The notes beneath the pieces were generated by a model. The model saw only the letters and a list, made by a program, of their open reading frames with translations, ran no database searches and was not told the origin of the DNA. Of a stretch of DNA of 64,000 bases, positions 53,346 through 61,039 are shown piece by piece. Source of the DNA: a virus; IMG/VR virus record IMGVR_UViG_3300044970_001619, positions 58,924 through 122,923 of that record; one strand, given 5' to 3'. Each line of letters opens with the position of its first letter. Position 1 is the stretch's first letter. The position numbers and the translations under genes were made by a program.

Positions 53346-53509
53346 TTCTTTCCAAATCCTTTTGTTGTTTTTGCTTCAAGTTCTGCAAGTTCTTGTTTTA
53401 CTACTCGCAGTTGTTTTTTCATATCAATCAGTTGCTCAGAAGAATATAGGTGTTCTTGTTTTGTCAATCTTTCAAGCAACTTTACTAGTTCTCGTGCTCT
53501 ATTAGTCAT
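53342..53509 (-). CDS. Short coiled-coil protein upstream of thyX
   Basis: 55 residues, ATG at 53509: MTNRARELVKLLERLTKQEH, then LIDMKKQLRVVKQELAELEA, ending GFGKK. Heptad-like leucines indicate a coiled coil. It overlaps thyX by 4 nt (ATGA) and the next gene upstream by 8 nt, so it is real by coupling. No family is recognised. Confidence 0.65.
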   Translation of the reverse strand: MTNRARELVKLLERLTKQEHLYSSEQLIDMKKQLRVVKQELAELEAKTTKGFGKK

Positions 53510-53666
53510 TATCATCCTCAAAGATTTCGTCGTAATCTAAAATTGGTCTTTTTCCCATCGGTTTCATAGGAGTGTAAGCAGAAACATCAGAATAAATTTC
53601 TGCCTTTAGAGAATCAACTAAAAGTTCCAAATTACGGACAATAAGTTTTAGTTTTTCTTTATCCAT
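53502..53666 (-). CDS. Small acidic-tailed protein
   Basis: 54 residues from ATG at 53666 (MDKEKLKLIVRNLELLVDSL), ending LDYDEIFEDDND. A longer version from 53684 adds MRRKHS, but no ribosome site favours it. It has a helical N-terminus and an acidic tail. It is the first gene of the thyX operon, after a probable terminator at 53698-53726. Function unknown. Confidence 0.6.
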   Translation of the reverse strand: MDKEKLKLIVRNLELLVDSLKAEIYSDVSAYTPMKPMGKRPILDYDEIFEDDND

Positions 53667-53697
53667 AGAATGTTTTCTTCTCACTTTATGTTAACAC

Positions 53698-53726
53698 AAA
53701 AAAAGGGAGAAGACAATCCCCCCTTT
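53698..53726 (-). terminator. Probable terminator after the 85-residue gene
   Basis: A short stem (AAAGGG with CCCTTT, 13-nt loop) is followed on the minus strand by a run of T, immediately after the stop at 53730. It is weaker than the other terminators in the window. Confidence 0.45.
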
Positions 53727-53729
53727 ATC

Positions 53730-53987
53730 TTATTTTTTTGTTTTTTTATCTTTAACTTGATAGTTATATGATTTTGGATTTACAGTTCCTTCTGTCCATT
53801 TAATCTTTAAGATATTGCCTTTACCATATTGGTCGTAGTAATTATCAAATACTTCTACAAACGAACCTGCTTGAACAATATCATATTTTGTTTGATCATC
53901 TTCAAGATATGTAATTAAATAAGAGTTCCTGGGTAAACTTTTATTATTTGATACAGAAGGATCACAATTTTTATGTATTATTAGCAT
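53730..53987 (-). CDS. Hypothetical protein, 85 residues
   Basis: MLIIHKNCDPSVSNNKSLPR, then SYLITYLEDDQTKYDIVQAG and SFVEVFDNYYDQYGKGNILK. A beta-alpha pattern with a lysine-rich end (VKDKKTKK). No family is recognised. It lies 2 nt after the 196-residue gene. Confidence 0.6.
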   Translation of the reverse strand: MLIIHKNCDPSVSNNKSLPRNSYLITYLEDDQTKYDIVQAGSFVEVFDNYYDQYGKGNILKIKWTEGTVNPKSYNYQVKDKKTKK

Positions 53988-53989
53988 AA

Positions 53990-54580
53990 TTAACTTCTAT
54001 TTCCCCAAGTAATATCTGGGTATGCTTCAGAAACTATTTCTTTAGTAATTTTATATCTTGTTTGTAATTTTTTATCTTTACACAAACAAAGAATCTCTGC
54101 TTCTAATGGATGTAAACCTTCCAACAGATTTACAAAAATATTTTCTCTACGAATACCATTTAAAGAATCATTACCACCCTTTACAAAGTTATAAAATTTA
54201 TCATATTCCTTACGTATTGTAGAATACTTTTGGTCAATTGCTCCGATTGAAGAATCACTCAATTGTTTAACTGCTTCTTCAATTCTTTCAGACATTGTTG
54301 TCGTCTTCATCGTATTATCCCCAAAAAAGGGAACATCACCTTCTGGTAAAACGGATATTACCGATTCATCAAAATTCCATATAAAAATTGCTTTTAATGA
54401 ATCGTGCTCATATTTTTTAAGCACTTCGACTTTTTTTACATTAGTTCTTTGTGAACTAGCAAGATTTAAAACTTCAAAAGCAAAAGGATTTGCAGGAAGA
54501 TCTATATTTTCATTTACAACTTCTTTTGCTTTTGAAGTGGTTCTTTTAGTCGTTGTTTTTTCTTTTACTGTCATTGTCAT
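53990..54580 (-). CDS. Conserved T4-like protein, DUF6433-like
   Basis: 196 residues. A Lys/Thr-rich disordered N-terminus (KTTTKRTTSKAKE) is followed by NPFAFEVLNLASSQRTNVKK, VEVLKKYEHDSLKAIFIWNF, and a C-terminal NLLEGLHPLEAEILCLCKDK...YKITKEIVSEAYPD. The latter pattern (lLe.ihp.DAevl...KDk.l...y.glt...v..afP) recurs in T4-like marine phages and matches what I recall as DUF6433. It is probably a DNA- or transcription-related early protein; the role is unproven. Confidence 0.65.
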   Translation of the reverse strand: MTMTVKEKTTTKRTTSKAKEVVNENIDLPANPFAFEVLNLASSQRTNVKKVEVLKKYEHDSLKAIFIWNFDESVISVLPEGDVPFFGDNTMKTTTMSERIEEAVKQLSDSSIGAIDQKYSTIRKEYDKFYNFVKGGNDSLNGIRRENIFVNLLEGLHPLEAEILCLCKDKKLQTRYKITKEIVSEAYPDITWGNRS

Positions 54581-54611
54581 AAAATTAATGCAGAATTAAA
54601 TTAATTAAATT

Positions 54612-54619
54612 TATTTATC
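54612..54619 (-). promoter_or_regulatory. Late-type box GATAAATA
   Basis: GATAAATA on the minus strand, 32 nt before the ATG at 54580, overlapping the stop of the membrane-protein gene. Confidence 0.4.
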
Positions 54620-54854
54620 AATCATTATCACTATCATCTTCATCAATAAAATAATCAGGATCAAATCTTACTGAAACAATTTCTTGATCAATTAACTCAC
54701 CATTTTTATTGTAAAACTCTGGATGATAAGCAATTTGTTTTGGTCCTTCTTGATAGTTCATCATATATTCTCTGGCACTCCATCCGATAAAAAGTCCCAC
54801 CATAAAAAACAAAACAAATAAAAAAGAACCAAATACTAAATACGTTGCTGTCAT
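54618..54854 (-). CDS. Single-pass membrane protein
   Basis: 78 residues. One N-terminal transmembrane helix (TYLVFGSFLFVLFFMVGLFI, residues 4-23), then GWSAREYMMNYQEG and an acidic cytoplasmic-type tail (YFIDEDDSDND). No signal cleavage site is apparent. Small membrane proteins of this kind are common in cyanophages; the function is unknown. Confidence 0.7.
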   Translation of the reverse strand: MTATYLVFGSFLFVLFFMVGLFIGWSAREYMMNYQEGPKQIAYHPEFYNKNGELIDQEIVSVRFDPDYFIDEDDSDND

Positions 54855-54871
54855 TGATCTTCTCCGAGAGA

Positions 54872-55057
54872 CTACTTTTTTTTCATTATATCTAATTCAA
54901 TTTTGAAATATATCTCTCTTTTAAGGAAAGAAAATACTTTTTCAAAATTGAAAGTTCTTAATGTCAATTTTGTTTCCTTTTTCTCTCCTCCTTTTTTTCT
55001 AAGCATTAACTCAAAACCACGATTAATGCCATAATTTCCAAAATTATTTATAGACAC
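54872..55057 (-). CDS. Doubtful small basic ORF
   Basis: 61 residues from a GTG at 55057, 2 nt after the glutaredoxin stop. It is rich in Lys and Phe (RKKGGEKKETKLTLR, FSFLKREIYFKI). There is no clear ribosome site and no recognised family. The only supports are its neat fit between two genes and the otherwise empty 200 nt. Confidence 0.35.
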   Translation of the reverse strand: MSINNFGNYGINRGFELMLRKKGGEKKETKLTLRTFNFEKVFSFLKREIYFKIELDIMKKK

Positions 55058-55059
55058 GA

Positions 55060-55308
55060 TCAGAGCATATTATTTTCTTTCAAATACGAGATCGTATCAG
55101 TACATCCACCAAGATGCAAATCATTTAAAATTACCTGAGGAAATGTTGAACCTTCCCCAAATTCGGAATAGAATTGCTCTCTATTAAAATCAGTATTGAG
55201 TTCATATGAAGTGATTTTATATCCCTTTGATTCACTCAGAAGATTTAAAATTGTCTTTACCTTATCGCAATAAGGGCAACCTTGTTTTGAATAAATTGTA
55301 AAATTCAT
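55060..55308 (-). CDS. grx: Glutaredoxin
   Basis: 82 residues: FTIYSKQGCPYCDKVKTIL (active site CPYC), STFPQVILNDLHLGGCTDT (cis-Pro and GG-C-T/D glutathione-binding loop). A complete glutaredoxin, equivalent to T4 NrdC-type proteins, that reduces ribonucleotide reductase and other disulfides. It has both a host-type promoter (55383-55411) and a late box (55341-55348) inside the end of the HNH gene. Confidence 0.92.
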   Translation of the reverse strand: MNFTIYSKQGCPYCDKVKTILNLLSESKGYKITSYELNTDFNREQFYSEFGEGSTFPQVILNDLHLGGCTDTISYLKENNML

Positions 55309-55312
55309 AATA

Positions 55313-55684
55313 CTATAAAACTTTATTTTGTCTTTGAGGGTATTTATAGAGCACTTGCTCTTGCTTATTGTGCATCCATTTTATTATAGCACTTCTTTTT
55401 TCTTCTGTAAAAAAGATTTGCTTTGAGAACCAATCTTCCCAATCTGTGTGTCCTTTATCATGATTGCATTCTTGGCAGCAACAGACAACATTGTTTGTGA
55501 AATCCGTTCCACCTTTTGATCTTGGAACTATATGATCAATAGTTAATTTTTCTTCAGAACCACAGTAAGCACACTTATGATTCCAATTTTCTTTAATGTG
55601 CTGTCTCCATATTCGTCTTGCTTCTCCAGAACTTGTTGTGTAAAGATTGAACAAATATTCTTCAGACGAATGAAAAGGAGTCAT
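55313..55684 (-). CDS. HNH endonuclease
   Basis: 123 residues from ATG at 55684 (MTPFHSSEEYLFNLYTTSSG); an in-frame TTG at 55696 is less likely. Motifs CAYCGSEEKLTIDHIVPRS, KGGTDFTNNVVCCCQECN and HDKGHTD give the complete HNH core (DH, N, and final H) with two CxxC zinc knuckles. It is free-standing and inserted between the glutaredoxin and the glycine-rich adhesin. A CTAAATA box (55705-55711) lies 20 nt upstream. Confidence 0.9.
   Translation of the reverse strand: MTPFHSSEEYLFNLYTTSSGEARRIWRQHIKENWNHKCAYCGSEEKLTIDHIVPRSKGGTDFTNNVVCCCQECNHDKGHTDWEDWFSKQIFFTEEKRSAIIKWMHNKQEQVLYKYPQRQNKVL
55341..55348 (-). promoter_or_regulatory. Late promoter TATAAATA upstream of glutaredoxin
   Basis: Exact late consensus on the minus strand, 32 nt before the glutaredoxin ATG, inside the 3' end of the HNH gene. 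Confidence 0.6.
55383..55411 (-). promoter_or_regulatory. Host-type early promoter upstream of glutaredoxin
   Basis: TTTACA (55406-55411), a 17-nt spacer ending in TGC, and consensus TATAAT (55383-55388) on the minus strand, inside the HNH gene. It resembles the psbA and gp32 promoters. Confidence 0.65.
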
Positions 55685-55707
55685 AAGTTTTTGCAACTTA
55701 TGATTAT

Positions 55708-57639
55708 TTAGAGATTAAACTTACGTCTAAATGCTTCAAAGTTTATTTGGATTTCTTCATTTGTCAATTCACGATTATAAATCATACAATTGTTCCAATG
55801 ACATTTATAATTAGAATTTGTTCCTGTAGTAATACCTGCAGCAGAATCAGAACCTGTTCCAAAAATTTTATCTAAATTGATTTCTCCTGTTGTCATCCAA
55901 TCAGTTGAAACTCCCACAGATTTAGAACTTCCATTAGTTGATAAAAAACTCTTATAATCTGTCGTAACACCACAAACAACAAAAGTCCAATCAGAAAAAG
56001 AAGCAGATCTTTGCGACAAAACATCCTGAGCAACTGTAGATGAAGTTGAAAAGGTTCTCCCTGTTCCCCACACAATTCTAACACATCCTCTGCCACCATT
56101 TGCAGGTTCTCTCCAACTATTAGAACTATCTGCCTGATAACTTGCCCCACCACCACCTCCATATATTCCACCAACAGCTCTTGTTGAATAATTAGTAAAG
56201 GTGTTCGGTATGCCATATCTTCCACTACTTCCTGTTGGTGCAGTTCCACTAGAACCAGACAATCCAGACTTTGAACTAGTGTCACTTCCACTGGCAGTAG
56301 TTGAAGTTCCTCCAGCTCCTGTTGTTCTGGTTGCATTATAAATTCCTACTCCTCCACCACTATTAAAATTTCCAGAAGATCCACTATCTACATTCAAACT
56401 TCCACCTCCACCTCCTCCACCTCCCTGTCCAGTGCCACCTGCTCTTTGGGCAGCTGTTTGGCTAACATATCCATATCCACCAGTTCCACCAGCTCCTGTA
56501 TATCCTCCTGCTCCTCCACCACCACCTCCACCAAAGGTAGTATAACCATTTCCACCATTTCCACCATTTCCACCACCACTAGATGCTGACCCCTGTCCTC
56601 CAATTCCACCTGTTCCCCCAGTAGAATCGGATGAACTACTTGACCCAGCACTTCCTCCACTTCCTCCACCAGATAAGATTAAAATATCTGTTCCAGTTGC
56701 ATCATAACCAACCCTTTTTATATAACTATCTCCACCATTTGTACCATCAGTTTTAGGTCTATTAGTAGTATTATTGTCTTGATAGTAATTTAAAATTTCT
56801 ACATTTCCACCCTTTCCTCCAGCACCAGATTGAATATAAAGAGTTTCACCTGGAGTTACAGCAAAAGTTCCATACGAAAGTCCTCCTCCACCACCTCCTG
56901 CTCCTTGACCATTACCAGAATCATTACCTCCAGATCCACCTCCACCCCCAACACAAACAGCAGTAATAGAAGTTACACCAACAGGAACTACCCAAGTAGT
57001 TTGATAATTTGCAGTTATTATTCCCGAAGATGATGGTGTTGTATATGTACCAAATCCACTTGAATACAAATAATTGGAAGAGTTTTGTAAATGAGTCTCA
57101 CATGCAGCTGAACTAAGAGAATTATCAACACAATATTGAATTTTTTGATTTGTTATACTACCATTATAACCAGGTACTTTTGAATACCATTCAAAATAAT
57201 CACTATTAACAGAAGAAGTTTCAAACAAAATACTATTTTCATTCTTAGTAGTATCTTTTAGTGAAAATCCTTGCGTAGTTCCATAACGACCAATCTCTAT
57301 TAATGAATTACTAGATGATTGATATTGTTGAAAAAAATAATTCCAAGTAGAACTAGTCAAAGTTTGTGGTTTAATCATCATACAAATAGTAAAACCACTA
57401 CCTGTTGAAGCACTTACACTTACGTTTGTATTGCTTATATAAGATAAAGTAGATGTAGATATAAAATGACTTGTTGTTCCTGAGGATACGAATGTTTGAT
57501 TGAATGATGTATTTGTGGCACCATAACCCACTAAATTCTTGATTGCTGTTCCTACACCAGAATATGACTTGCTATTTCCAGCATCATTCAGATAAATCAA
57601 TCCATCAGTAACAATTCTTGTCTTAATATATCTTCCCAT
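55708..57639 (-). CDS. Glycine-rich adhesin with an interrupted LamG-like domain
   Basis: 643 residues. The N-terminus (TDGLIYLNDAGNSKSYSGVG, FTICMMIKPQT) is the first half of a LamG/concanavalin-like jelly roll. The C-terminus (FSDWTFVVCGVTTDYKSFLS, WNNCMIYNRELTNEEI) is the second half. Between them, residues about 160-535 hold a glycine-rich module (WVVPVGVTSITAVCVGGGGG, TPGETLYIQSGAGGKGG, many Gly-Gly runs) like those at phage fibre tips that form polyglycine-II bundles. It is probably a late virion adhesin, placed outside the tail locus. It has its own late box (57662-57669). Confidence 0.78.
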   Translation of the reverse strand: MGRYIKTRIVTDGLIYLNDAGNSKSYSGVGTAIKNLVGYGATNTSFNQTFVSSGTTSHFISTSTLSYISNTNVSVSASTGSGFTICMMIKPQTLTSSTWNYFFQQYQSSSNSLIEIGRYGTTQGFSLKDTTKNENSILFETSSVNSDYFEWYSKVPGYNGSITNQKIQYCVDNSLSSAACETHLQNSSNYLYSSGFGTYTTPSSSGIITANYQTTWVVPVGVTSITAVCVGGGGGSGGNDSGNGQGAGGGGGGLSYGTFAVTPGETLYIQSGAGGKGGNVEILNYYQDNNTTNRPKTDGTNGGDSYIKRVGYDATGTDILILSGGGSGGSAGSSSSSDSTGGTGGIGGQGSASSGGGNGGNGGNGYTTFGGGGGGGAGGYTGAGGTGGYGYVSQTAAQRAGGTGQGGGGGGGGSLNVDSGSSGNFNSGGGVGIYNATRTTGAGGTSTTASGSDTSSKSGLSGSSGTAPTGSSGRYGIPNTFTNYSTRAVGGIYGGGGGASYQADSSNSWREPANGGRGCVRIVWGTGRTFSTSSTVAQDVLSQRSASFSDWTFVVCGVTTDYKSFLSTNGSSKSVGVSTDWMTTGEINLDKIFGTGSDSAAGITTGTNSNYKCHWNNCMIYNRELTNEEIQINFEAFRRKFNL

Positions 57640-57843
57640 TTAACTATTATTAGTTTTCTTGTATTTATGGGCACAAGCATCTCTTGCCCAAGCACGACTT
57701 AGACTATTTACGTGAGAACAAGATTTCCCAGATTCCCCGCAGTGTGGACATTTAGCATCTGGGGGGTCTCCAACGTAACCCTCAAGTGTATACATCTTTT
57801 TCTTTTTGAGATTCTCTGCTTGTTTATGTTTACGATGGTTCAT
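57640..57843 (-). CDS. Small putative zinc-binding protein
   Basis: 67 residues. A basic N-terminus (MNHRKHKQAENLKKKKM) is followed by C32-P-H-C35, C42-S-H44 and C57-A-H59, enough for one or two zinc sites. ATGA overlap with the upstream gene. No family is recognised; nucleic-acid binding is plausible from charge and Cys/His content. Confidence 0.65.
   Translation of the reverse strand: MNHRKHKQAENLKKKKMYTLEGYVGDPPDAKCPHCGESGKSCSHVNSLSRAWARDACAHKYKKTNNS
57662..57669 (-). promoter_or_regulatory. Late promoter box CATAAATA
   Basis: CATAAATA on the minus strand, 22 nt before the ATG of the glycine-rich adhesin. It lies inside the end of the zinc-protein gene. Confidence 0.55.
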
Positions 57844-58130
57844 ACCACCACAGGTTCTCCTTGACCTTCTGGCAATTTGATTTGCCCAAGTTGTTCCTGA
57901 TGACGAACATTCTCTTGAACATTAGACATAACAACATTAGATGTAGGAAGTGCTTTTGGAATCTCAATATCAATCACAGGACTCATCAGAATCTTATTTC
58001 TTGTAATCGTTCGATTTTGTGGGTCAAAGGAAACCATCGCAAGTGCATCCAATTCATCACCACAATCAACAATCTTTCTTCCAGTCTTGGTGTCAATGAC
58101 TGAAAAATATTCTTCATTATACTTTTTCAT
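57840..58130 (-). CDS. Hypothetical protein, 96 residues
   Basis: MKKYNEEYFSVIDTKTGRKI, then CGDELDALAMVSFDPQNRTI and a C-terminal segment rich in Val/Pro/Gln. The N-terminal FSVIDTKTGRKIVDCGDE.DA looks like a small beta-alpha fold. No family is recognised. It overlaps both neighbours, so it is part of the phosphoesterase operon. Confidence 0.65.
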   Translation of the reverse strand: MKKYNEEYFSVIDTKTGRKIVDCGDELDALAMVSFDPQNRTITRNKILMSPVIDIEIPKALPTSNVVMSNVQENVRHQEQLGQIKLPEGQGEPVVV

Positions 58131-58239
58131 TTTTCAATTCCTTTTCTTCATTATAAGATGATTCTGGTTTTCTGTAAAGACCAGGCCAGGTATTCCTGAT
58201 AATCTCTGCAAGTTTGTATGGTGTCTCCGAACTAATCAT
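58117..58239 (-). CDS. 40-residue microprotein coupled to the phosphoesterase
   Basis: ATG at 58239: MISSETPYKLAEIIRNTWPG, then LYRKPESSYNEEKELKNEKV and stop. It shares ATGA with the end of the phosphoesterase gene and overlaps the next gene by 14 nt, as expected of a real coupled gene. Function unknown. Confidence 0.6.
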   Translation of the reverse strand: MISSETPYKLAEIIRNTWPGLYRKPESSYNEEKELKNEKV

Positions 58240-58940
58240 TTATATTTTTCAAGAGCATAAATTCCATTTTTCTCCACAATCGCAGAGCAAGTATCACACC
58301 AATCACCACAGCACATATACAAAAGTTTATTAAAGTATCTCACATTTCCGTGATGAATATGCCCACAAATTACACCATCATATTTCTTATCTCTTTGAAT
58401 ACAATATGATGCAATATCAGTCTCATATTGATTAATATAATTCTTTCCCCTCACCGTATTCTTCAAAGCATAAACCAAAGAGAACCGAAAGAATCTTTCC
58501 AACCAAAAACTTAATGGTGTAATAATCTCATATCCTTTATTGAACATCAACTGCTTCCAAGACCCAGAAGAATACTCAGAATACTTATCTCCGTGAATAC
58601 ACAAAAACTTATTACCTTTTGAATCTTTATGAGTATATTCGTCTACCATTCGGAAGTTCTTGTGTTCAAAATTAGTATAACGACGAATTTCTGCTTCGTG
58701 ATTTCCGAGAATATAAATGACCTCTGTTCCTTTCTTTGCCAGGTTTAGAATCTGATGAACACATTTTGTATGTTCTTTTGCCCAACGAGTATTATATTTT
58801 TCCATACAGTGAATATCAATAATATCACCAACCAATACTAACTTTTTGGTTTTTAAGTTTTTAAGAAACTTTAAAAACTTTTGAGTATTACAACGAGGGG
58901 TTCCTAGATGAACATCACTGACGAAGACGGCATCAAACAT
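58236..58940 (-). CDS. Calcineurin-like metallophosphoesterase (LpxH-like)
   Basis: 234 residues. All metal-binding motifs are present in order: FVSDVHLG (D, H), VLVGDIIDIH (D), YILGNHEAEIRR (N, H), CIHGDKY (H) and CGHIHHGNVRY (H-x-H). The layout resembles UDP-2,3-diacylglucosamine hydrolase (LpxH)-type enzymes, but the substrate in infection is unknown. Cyanophages often carry one near the photosynthesis genes. Confidence 0.85.
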   Translation of the reverse strand: MFDAVFVSDVHLGTPRCNTQKFLKFLKNLKTKKLVLVGDIIDIHCMEKYNTRWAKEHTKCVHQILNLAKKGTEVIYILGNHEAEIRRYTNFEHKNFRMVDEYTHKDSKGNKFLCIHGDKYSEYSSGSWKQLMFNKGYEIITPLSFWLERFFRFSLVYALKNTVRGKNYINQYETDIASYCIQRDKKYDGVICGHIHHGNVRYFNKLLYMCCGDWCDTCSAIVEKNGIYALEKYK

Positions 58941-58944
58941 TGTT

Positions 58945-59106
58945 TCAAAACCTTTTTGGAGTATAGTCCATTCCTTCTAGGAGTGTGTCTAACATTGCTC
59001 CATATTCTTTGAATCGTTTATCTCCTGCAATAAAACGACGTTGACGCATCCATACAGCATCTGCCAGAAGTTTGATTTGGTCTTCTGTGAAGGTTATAGT
59101 TTTCAT
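58945..59106 (-). CDS. Hypothetical protein, 53 residues
   Basis: ATG at 59106: MKTITFTEDQIKLLADAVWM, then RQRRFIAGDKRFKEYGAMLD and LLEGMDYTPKRF. A helical, basic small protein. The longer in-frame version would run back over the membrane micro-ORF. No family is recognised. It is 4 nt before the phosphoesterase start. Confidence 0.6.
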   Translation of the reverse strand: MKTITFTEDQIKLLADAVWMRQRRFIAGDKRFKEYGAMLDTLLEGMDYTPKRF

Positions 59107-59131
59107 AGTTAAAAGGTAACTGTTGTATGTA

Positions 59132-59212
59132 TTAGAAATCTTGTGCGACTGATAATATGAACATAATAACACCGAAAAGTTCAAAGAGAAAAAGTATTAG
59201 AAGAAATGCCAT
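59132..59212 (-). CDS. 26-residue membrane peptide after psbD
   Basis: MAFLLILFLFELFGVIMFIL, then SVAQDF and stop: a single hydrophobic helix. Its ATG (59212) directly follows the T-run of the psbD terminator, so it would be made only by read-through. The same arrangement follows psbA (61484-61603). Small hydrophobic ORFs can arise by chance in AT-rich DNA, so this is tentative. Confidence 0.35.
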   Translation of the reverse strand: MAFLLILFLFELFGVIMFILSVAQDF

Positions 59213-59237
59213 AAAAAAGGAGTTCTTGTAGAACTCC
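59213..59237 (-). terminator. Terminator of psbD
   Basis: A 7-bp stem (GGAGTTC with GAACTCC) and a 5-nt loop, then six T on the minus strand, 11 nt after the psbD stop. Confidence 0.85.
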
Positions 59238-59247
59238 CTTATTTATT

Positions 59248-60309
59248 TTAGAGTGCATTGCCCCTCGGGAGAACTTCCTCTGGAAATACGAACCGTTCCC
59301 CTGGTTGGTCTACTGGTGCCATCCAAGCACGTAATCCTTCATTCAAAAGAATGTTCTTCGTGTAGAACGTTTCAAACTCAGGGTCTTCTGCAGCACGAAT
59401 CTCCTGACTTACAAAATCATAAGCACGAAGATTGAGAGCCAAACCAATAATACCAATAGAACTAGTCCAGAGACCCATAACGGGAACAAAAAGCATGAAA
59501 AAATGTAACCAACGCTTATTGGAAAAAGCAATTCCAAAAATCTGCGACCAGAATCGGTTTGCAGTAACCATTGAATAAGTCTCTTCCTCTTGCGTAGGTT
59601 CAAATGCTTTGAACGTGTTTGCTTGATTTCCATCTTCAAATAGAGTGTTTTCTACAGTTGCTCCGTGAATTGCACAGAGCAGTGCTCCTCCCAGTATACC
59701 AGCAACTCCCATCATATGAAAGGGGTTGAGCGTCCAGTTATGGAAACCTTGTAAGAATAGGAGGAACCTAAAAATCGCAGCAACACCAAACGACGGCGCA
59801 AAGAACCAAGATGACTGTCCGAGTGGATACATGAGAAACACACTGACAAAAACAGCGATAGGCCCAGAAAACGCAATAGCATTGTACGGTCTAATTCCTA
59901 CTAAACGTGCAATTTCAAACTGACGAAGCATGAAACCTATGAGAGCAAAGGCACCGTGGAGTGCCACAAAAGGCCAGAGTCCCCCAAGTTGGACCCAGCG
60001 GACGAAATCTCCCTGAGACTCAGGACCCCAAAGTAGAAGAAGAGAATGACCCATAGCGTCTGCTGGGGTGCTTACCGCAGCGGTCAACGCATTACAACCT
60101 TCTAGAAATGAGGATGCTAAACCGTGTGTATAAAAACTCGTGACGAATGTAATTCCAGTAAACCATCCACCTAATGCTAGGTAAGCACAAGGCATAAAAA
60201 GTAAACCACTCCATCCAATAAACACAAACCTATCTCTTTTCAACCAATCATCAAGTAAATCAAACCAACTTCGTTGTTGGTTTGGTAATGAAAGTGATGA
60301 AGATACCAT
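59248..60309 (-). CDS. psbD: Photosystem II D2 protein
   Basis: 353 residues, full-length, nearly identical in layout to cyanobacterial D2: [36 protein letters not shown] (redox Tyr region), [16 protein letters not shown] (chlorophyll ligand His), [20 protein letters not shown] (iron and quinone region), and the canonical end [16 protein letters not shown] at 60309 is chosen because AAGGAGG lies 4 nt upstream. With psbA it replaces host photosystem II core subunits so photosynthesis continues during infection. Confidence 0.97.
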   Translation of the reverse strand: MVSSSLSLPNQQRSWFDLLDDWLKRDRFVFIGWSGLLFMPCAYLALGGWFTGITFVTSFYTHGLASSFLEGCNALTAAVSTPADAMGHSLLLLWGPESQGDFVRWVQLGGLWPFVALHGAFALIGFMLRQFEIARLVGIRPYNAIAFSGPIAVFVSVFLMYPLGQSSWFFAPSFGVAAIFRFLLFLQGFHNWTLNPFHMMGVAGILGGALLCAIHGATVENTLFEDGNQANTFKAFEPTQEEETYSMVTANRFWSQIFGIAFSNKRWLHFFMLFVPVMGLWTSSIGIIGLALNLRAYDFVSQEIRAAEDPEFETFYTKNILLNEGLRAWMAPVDQPGERFVFPEEVLPRGNAL

Positions 60310-60333
60310 CAATCCTCCTTTTAGTATTTCTCA

Positions 60334-60367
60334 TATTTAGTTTACAATACTTCACAAAATAGGTCAA
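60334..60367 (-). promoter_or_regulatory. psbD composite promoter (host-type plus late box)
   Basis: TTGACC (60362-60367), 17 nt, then a weak -10 TAAACT (60339-60344), overlapped by CTAAATA (60334-60340). The late box starts 22 nt from the -35, exactly as in psbA. The -10 matches only 4 of 6, so the late element may dominate. Confidence 0.55.
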
Positions 60368-60376
60368 TAGAGATTT

Positions 60377-60955
60377 CTACTTACCGTATCTTTTATCAAT
60401 CGGTTTATCTGGGTCAAGTCCCTTTGCCTCTCTATATTTCCTCCATCTCTCTTTTGTTGCTTCACTTCTTCTCTCTCTTTCTTCTTCACTAATATTTGGA
60501 TTTTTAGAAGCATTCTTATTACCTTTACCTGCCTCACTCAACTTTTGTTTTGTTTCTTCACTCAACTTTTTACCAACCATACGAGTATTACCTTCTAAAC
60601 TCTTTGAGATTTTTGCCTTATGCTCCTCACTCAACTTCATACCAGTTCTAAACTGTCTCAACTTTTCTTTACTCTCTTCTGTATGCTTCAACTTACCTTT
60701 ATGTGATTGACTGATTTTTTGTTTTGTTTCTTCTGTATGAACTCTTCCAGTTGGGTCCATCAGCAACCTTACAATCTCTTCTTTACCAATAGTTCCTTCT
60801 AAACCTTTCCAAGCACAATAATCTTTGATATTACCATATTGCTCCCACAACTTTCTGTGTGCCTCTGCGTGTTCTTCCACAGTCAGTTCAATAAGATTTG
60901 ATGAGTCGTCAGTTCCACCCATATGTCTTGGAACAATATGATGTTTATGTTTCAT
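60377..60955 (-). CDS. HNH homing-type endonuclease with NUMOD3 repeats
   Basis: 192 residues from ATG at 60955 (MKHKHHIVPRHMGGTDDSSN); the 24 codons before it run into a terminator hairpin. The HNH core HHIVPRHMGG...SSNLIELTVEEHAEAH is followed by four NUMOD3-like DNA-binding units (TEETKQKISQSHKGK, TEESKEKLRQFRTG, SEEHKAKISKSLEG, SEETKQKLSEAGKG). It sits directly upstream of psbD and near psbA, so it may mobilise the photosynthesis region. Confidence 0.88.
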   Translation of the reverse strand: MKHKHHIVPRHMGGTDDSSNLIELTVEEHAEAHRKLWEQYGNIKDYCAWKGLEGTIGKEEIVRLLMDPTGRVHTEETKQKISQSHKGKLKHTEESKEKLRQFRTGMKLSEEHKAKISKSLEGNTRMVGKKLSEETKQKLSEAGKGNKNASKNPNISEEERERRSEATKERWRKYREAKGLDPDKPIDKRYGK

Positions 60956-60984
60956 TCTTACTGTTGCTGTCTCTACTACATTAT

Positions 60985-60992
60985 TATTTATA
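60985..60992 (-). promoter_or_regulatory. Late promoter TATAAATA fused to a terminator
   Basis: Exact late consensus on the minus strand, 29 nt before the endonuclease ATG. It shares a base with the T-run of the preceding terminator. Confidence 0.65.
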
Positions 60993-61016
60993 AAAAAAGA
61001 GACCTTCACAGGTCTC
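60992..61016 (-). terminator. Terminator of the 136-residue gene
   Basis: A 7-bp stem (GAGACCT with AGGTCTC) and a 4-nt loop, then seven T on the minus strand, 23 nt after the stop at 61040. Confidence 0.88.
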
Positions 61017-61039
61017 CTCCGTATCATATCACATTATAC

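Noticed and set aside
52887-53540. Plus-strand 217-residue frame antisense to thyX
   Set aside because: It runs across thyX and two coupled small genes; composition and lack of a promoter indicate a shadow frame.
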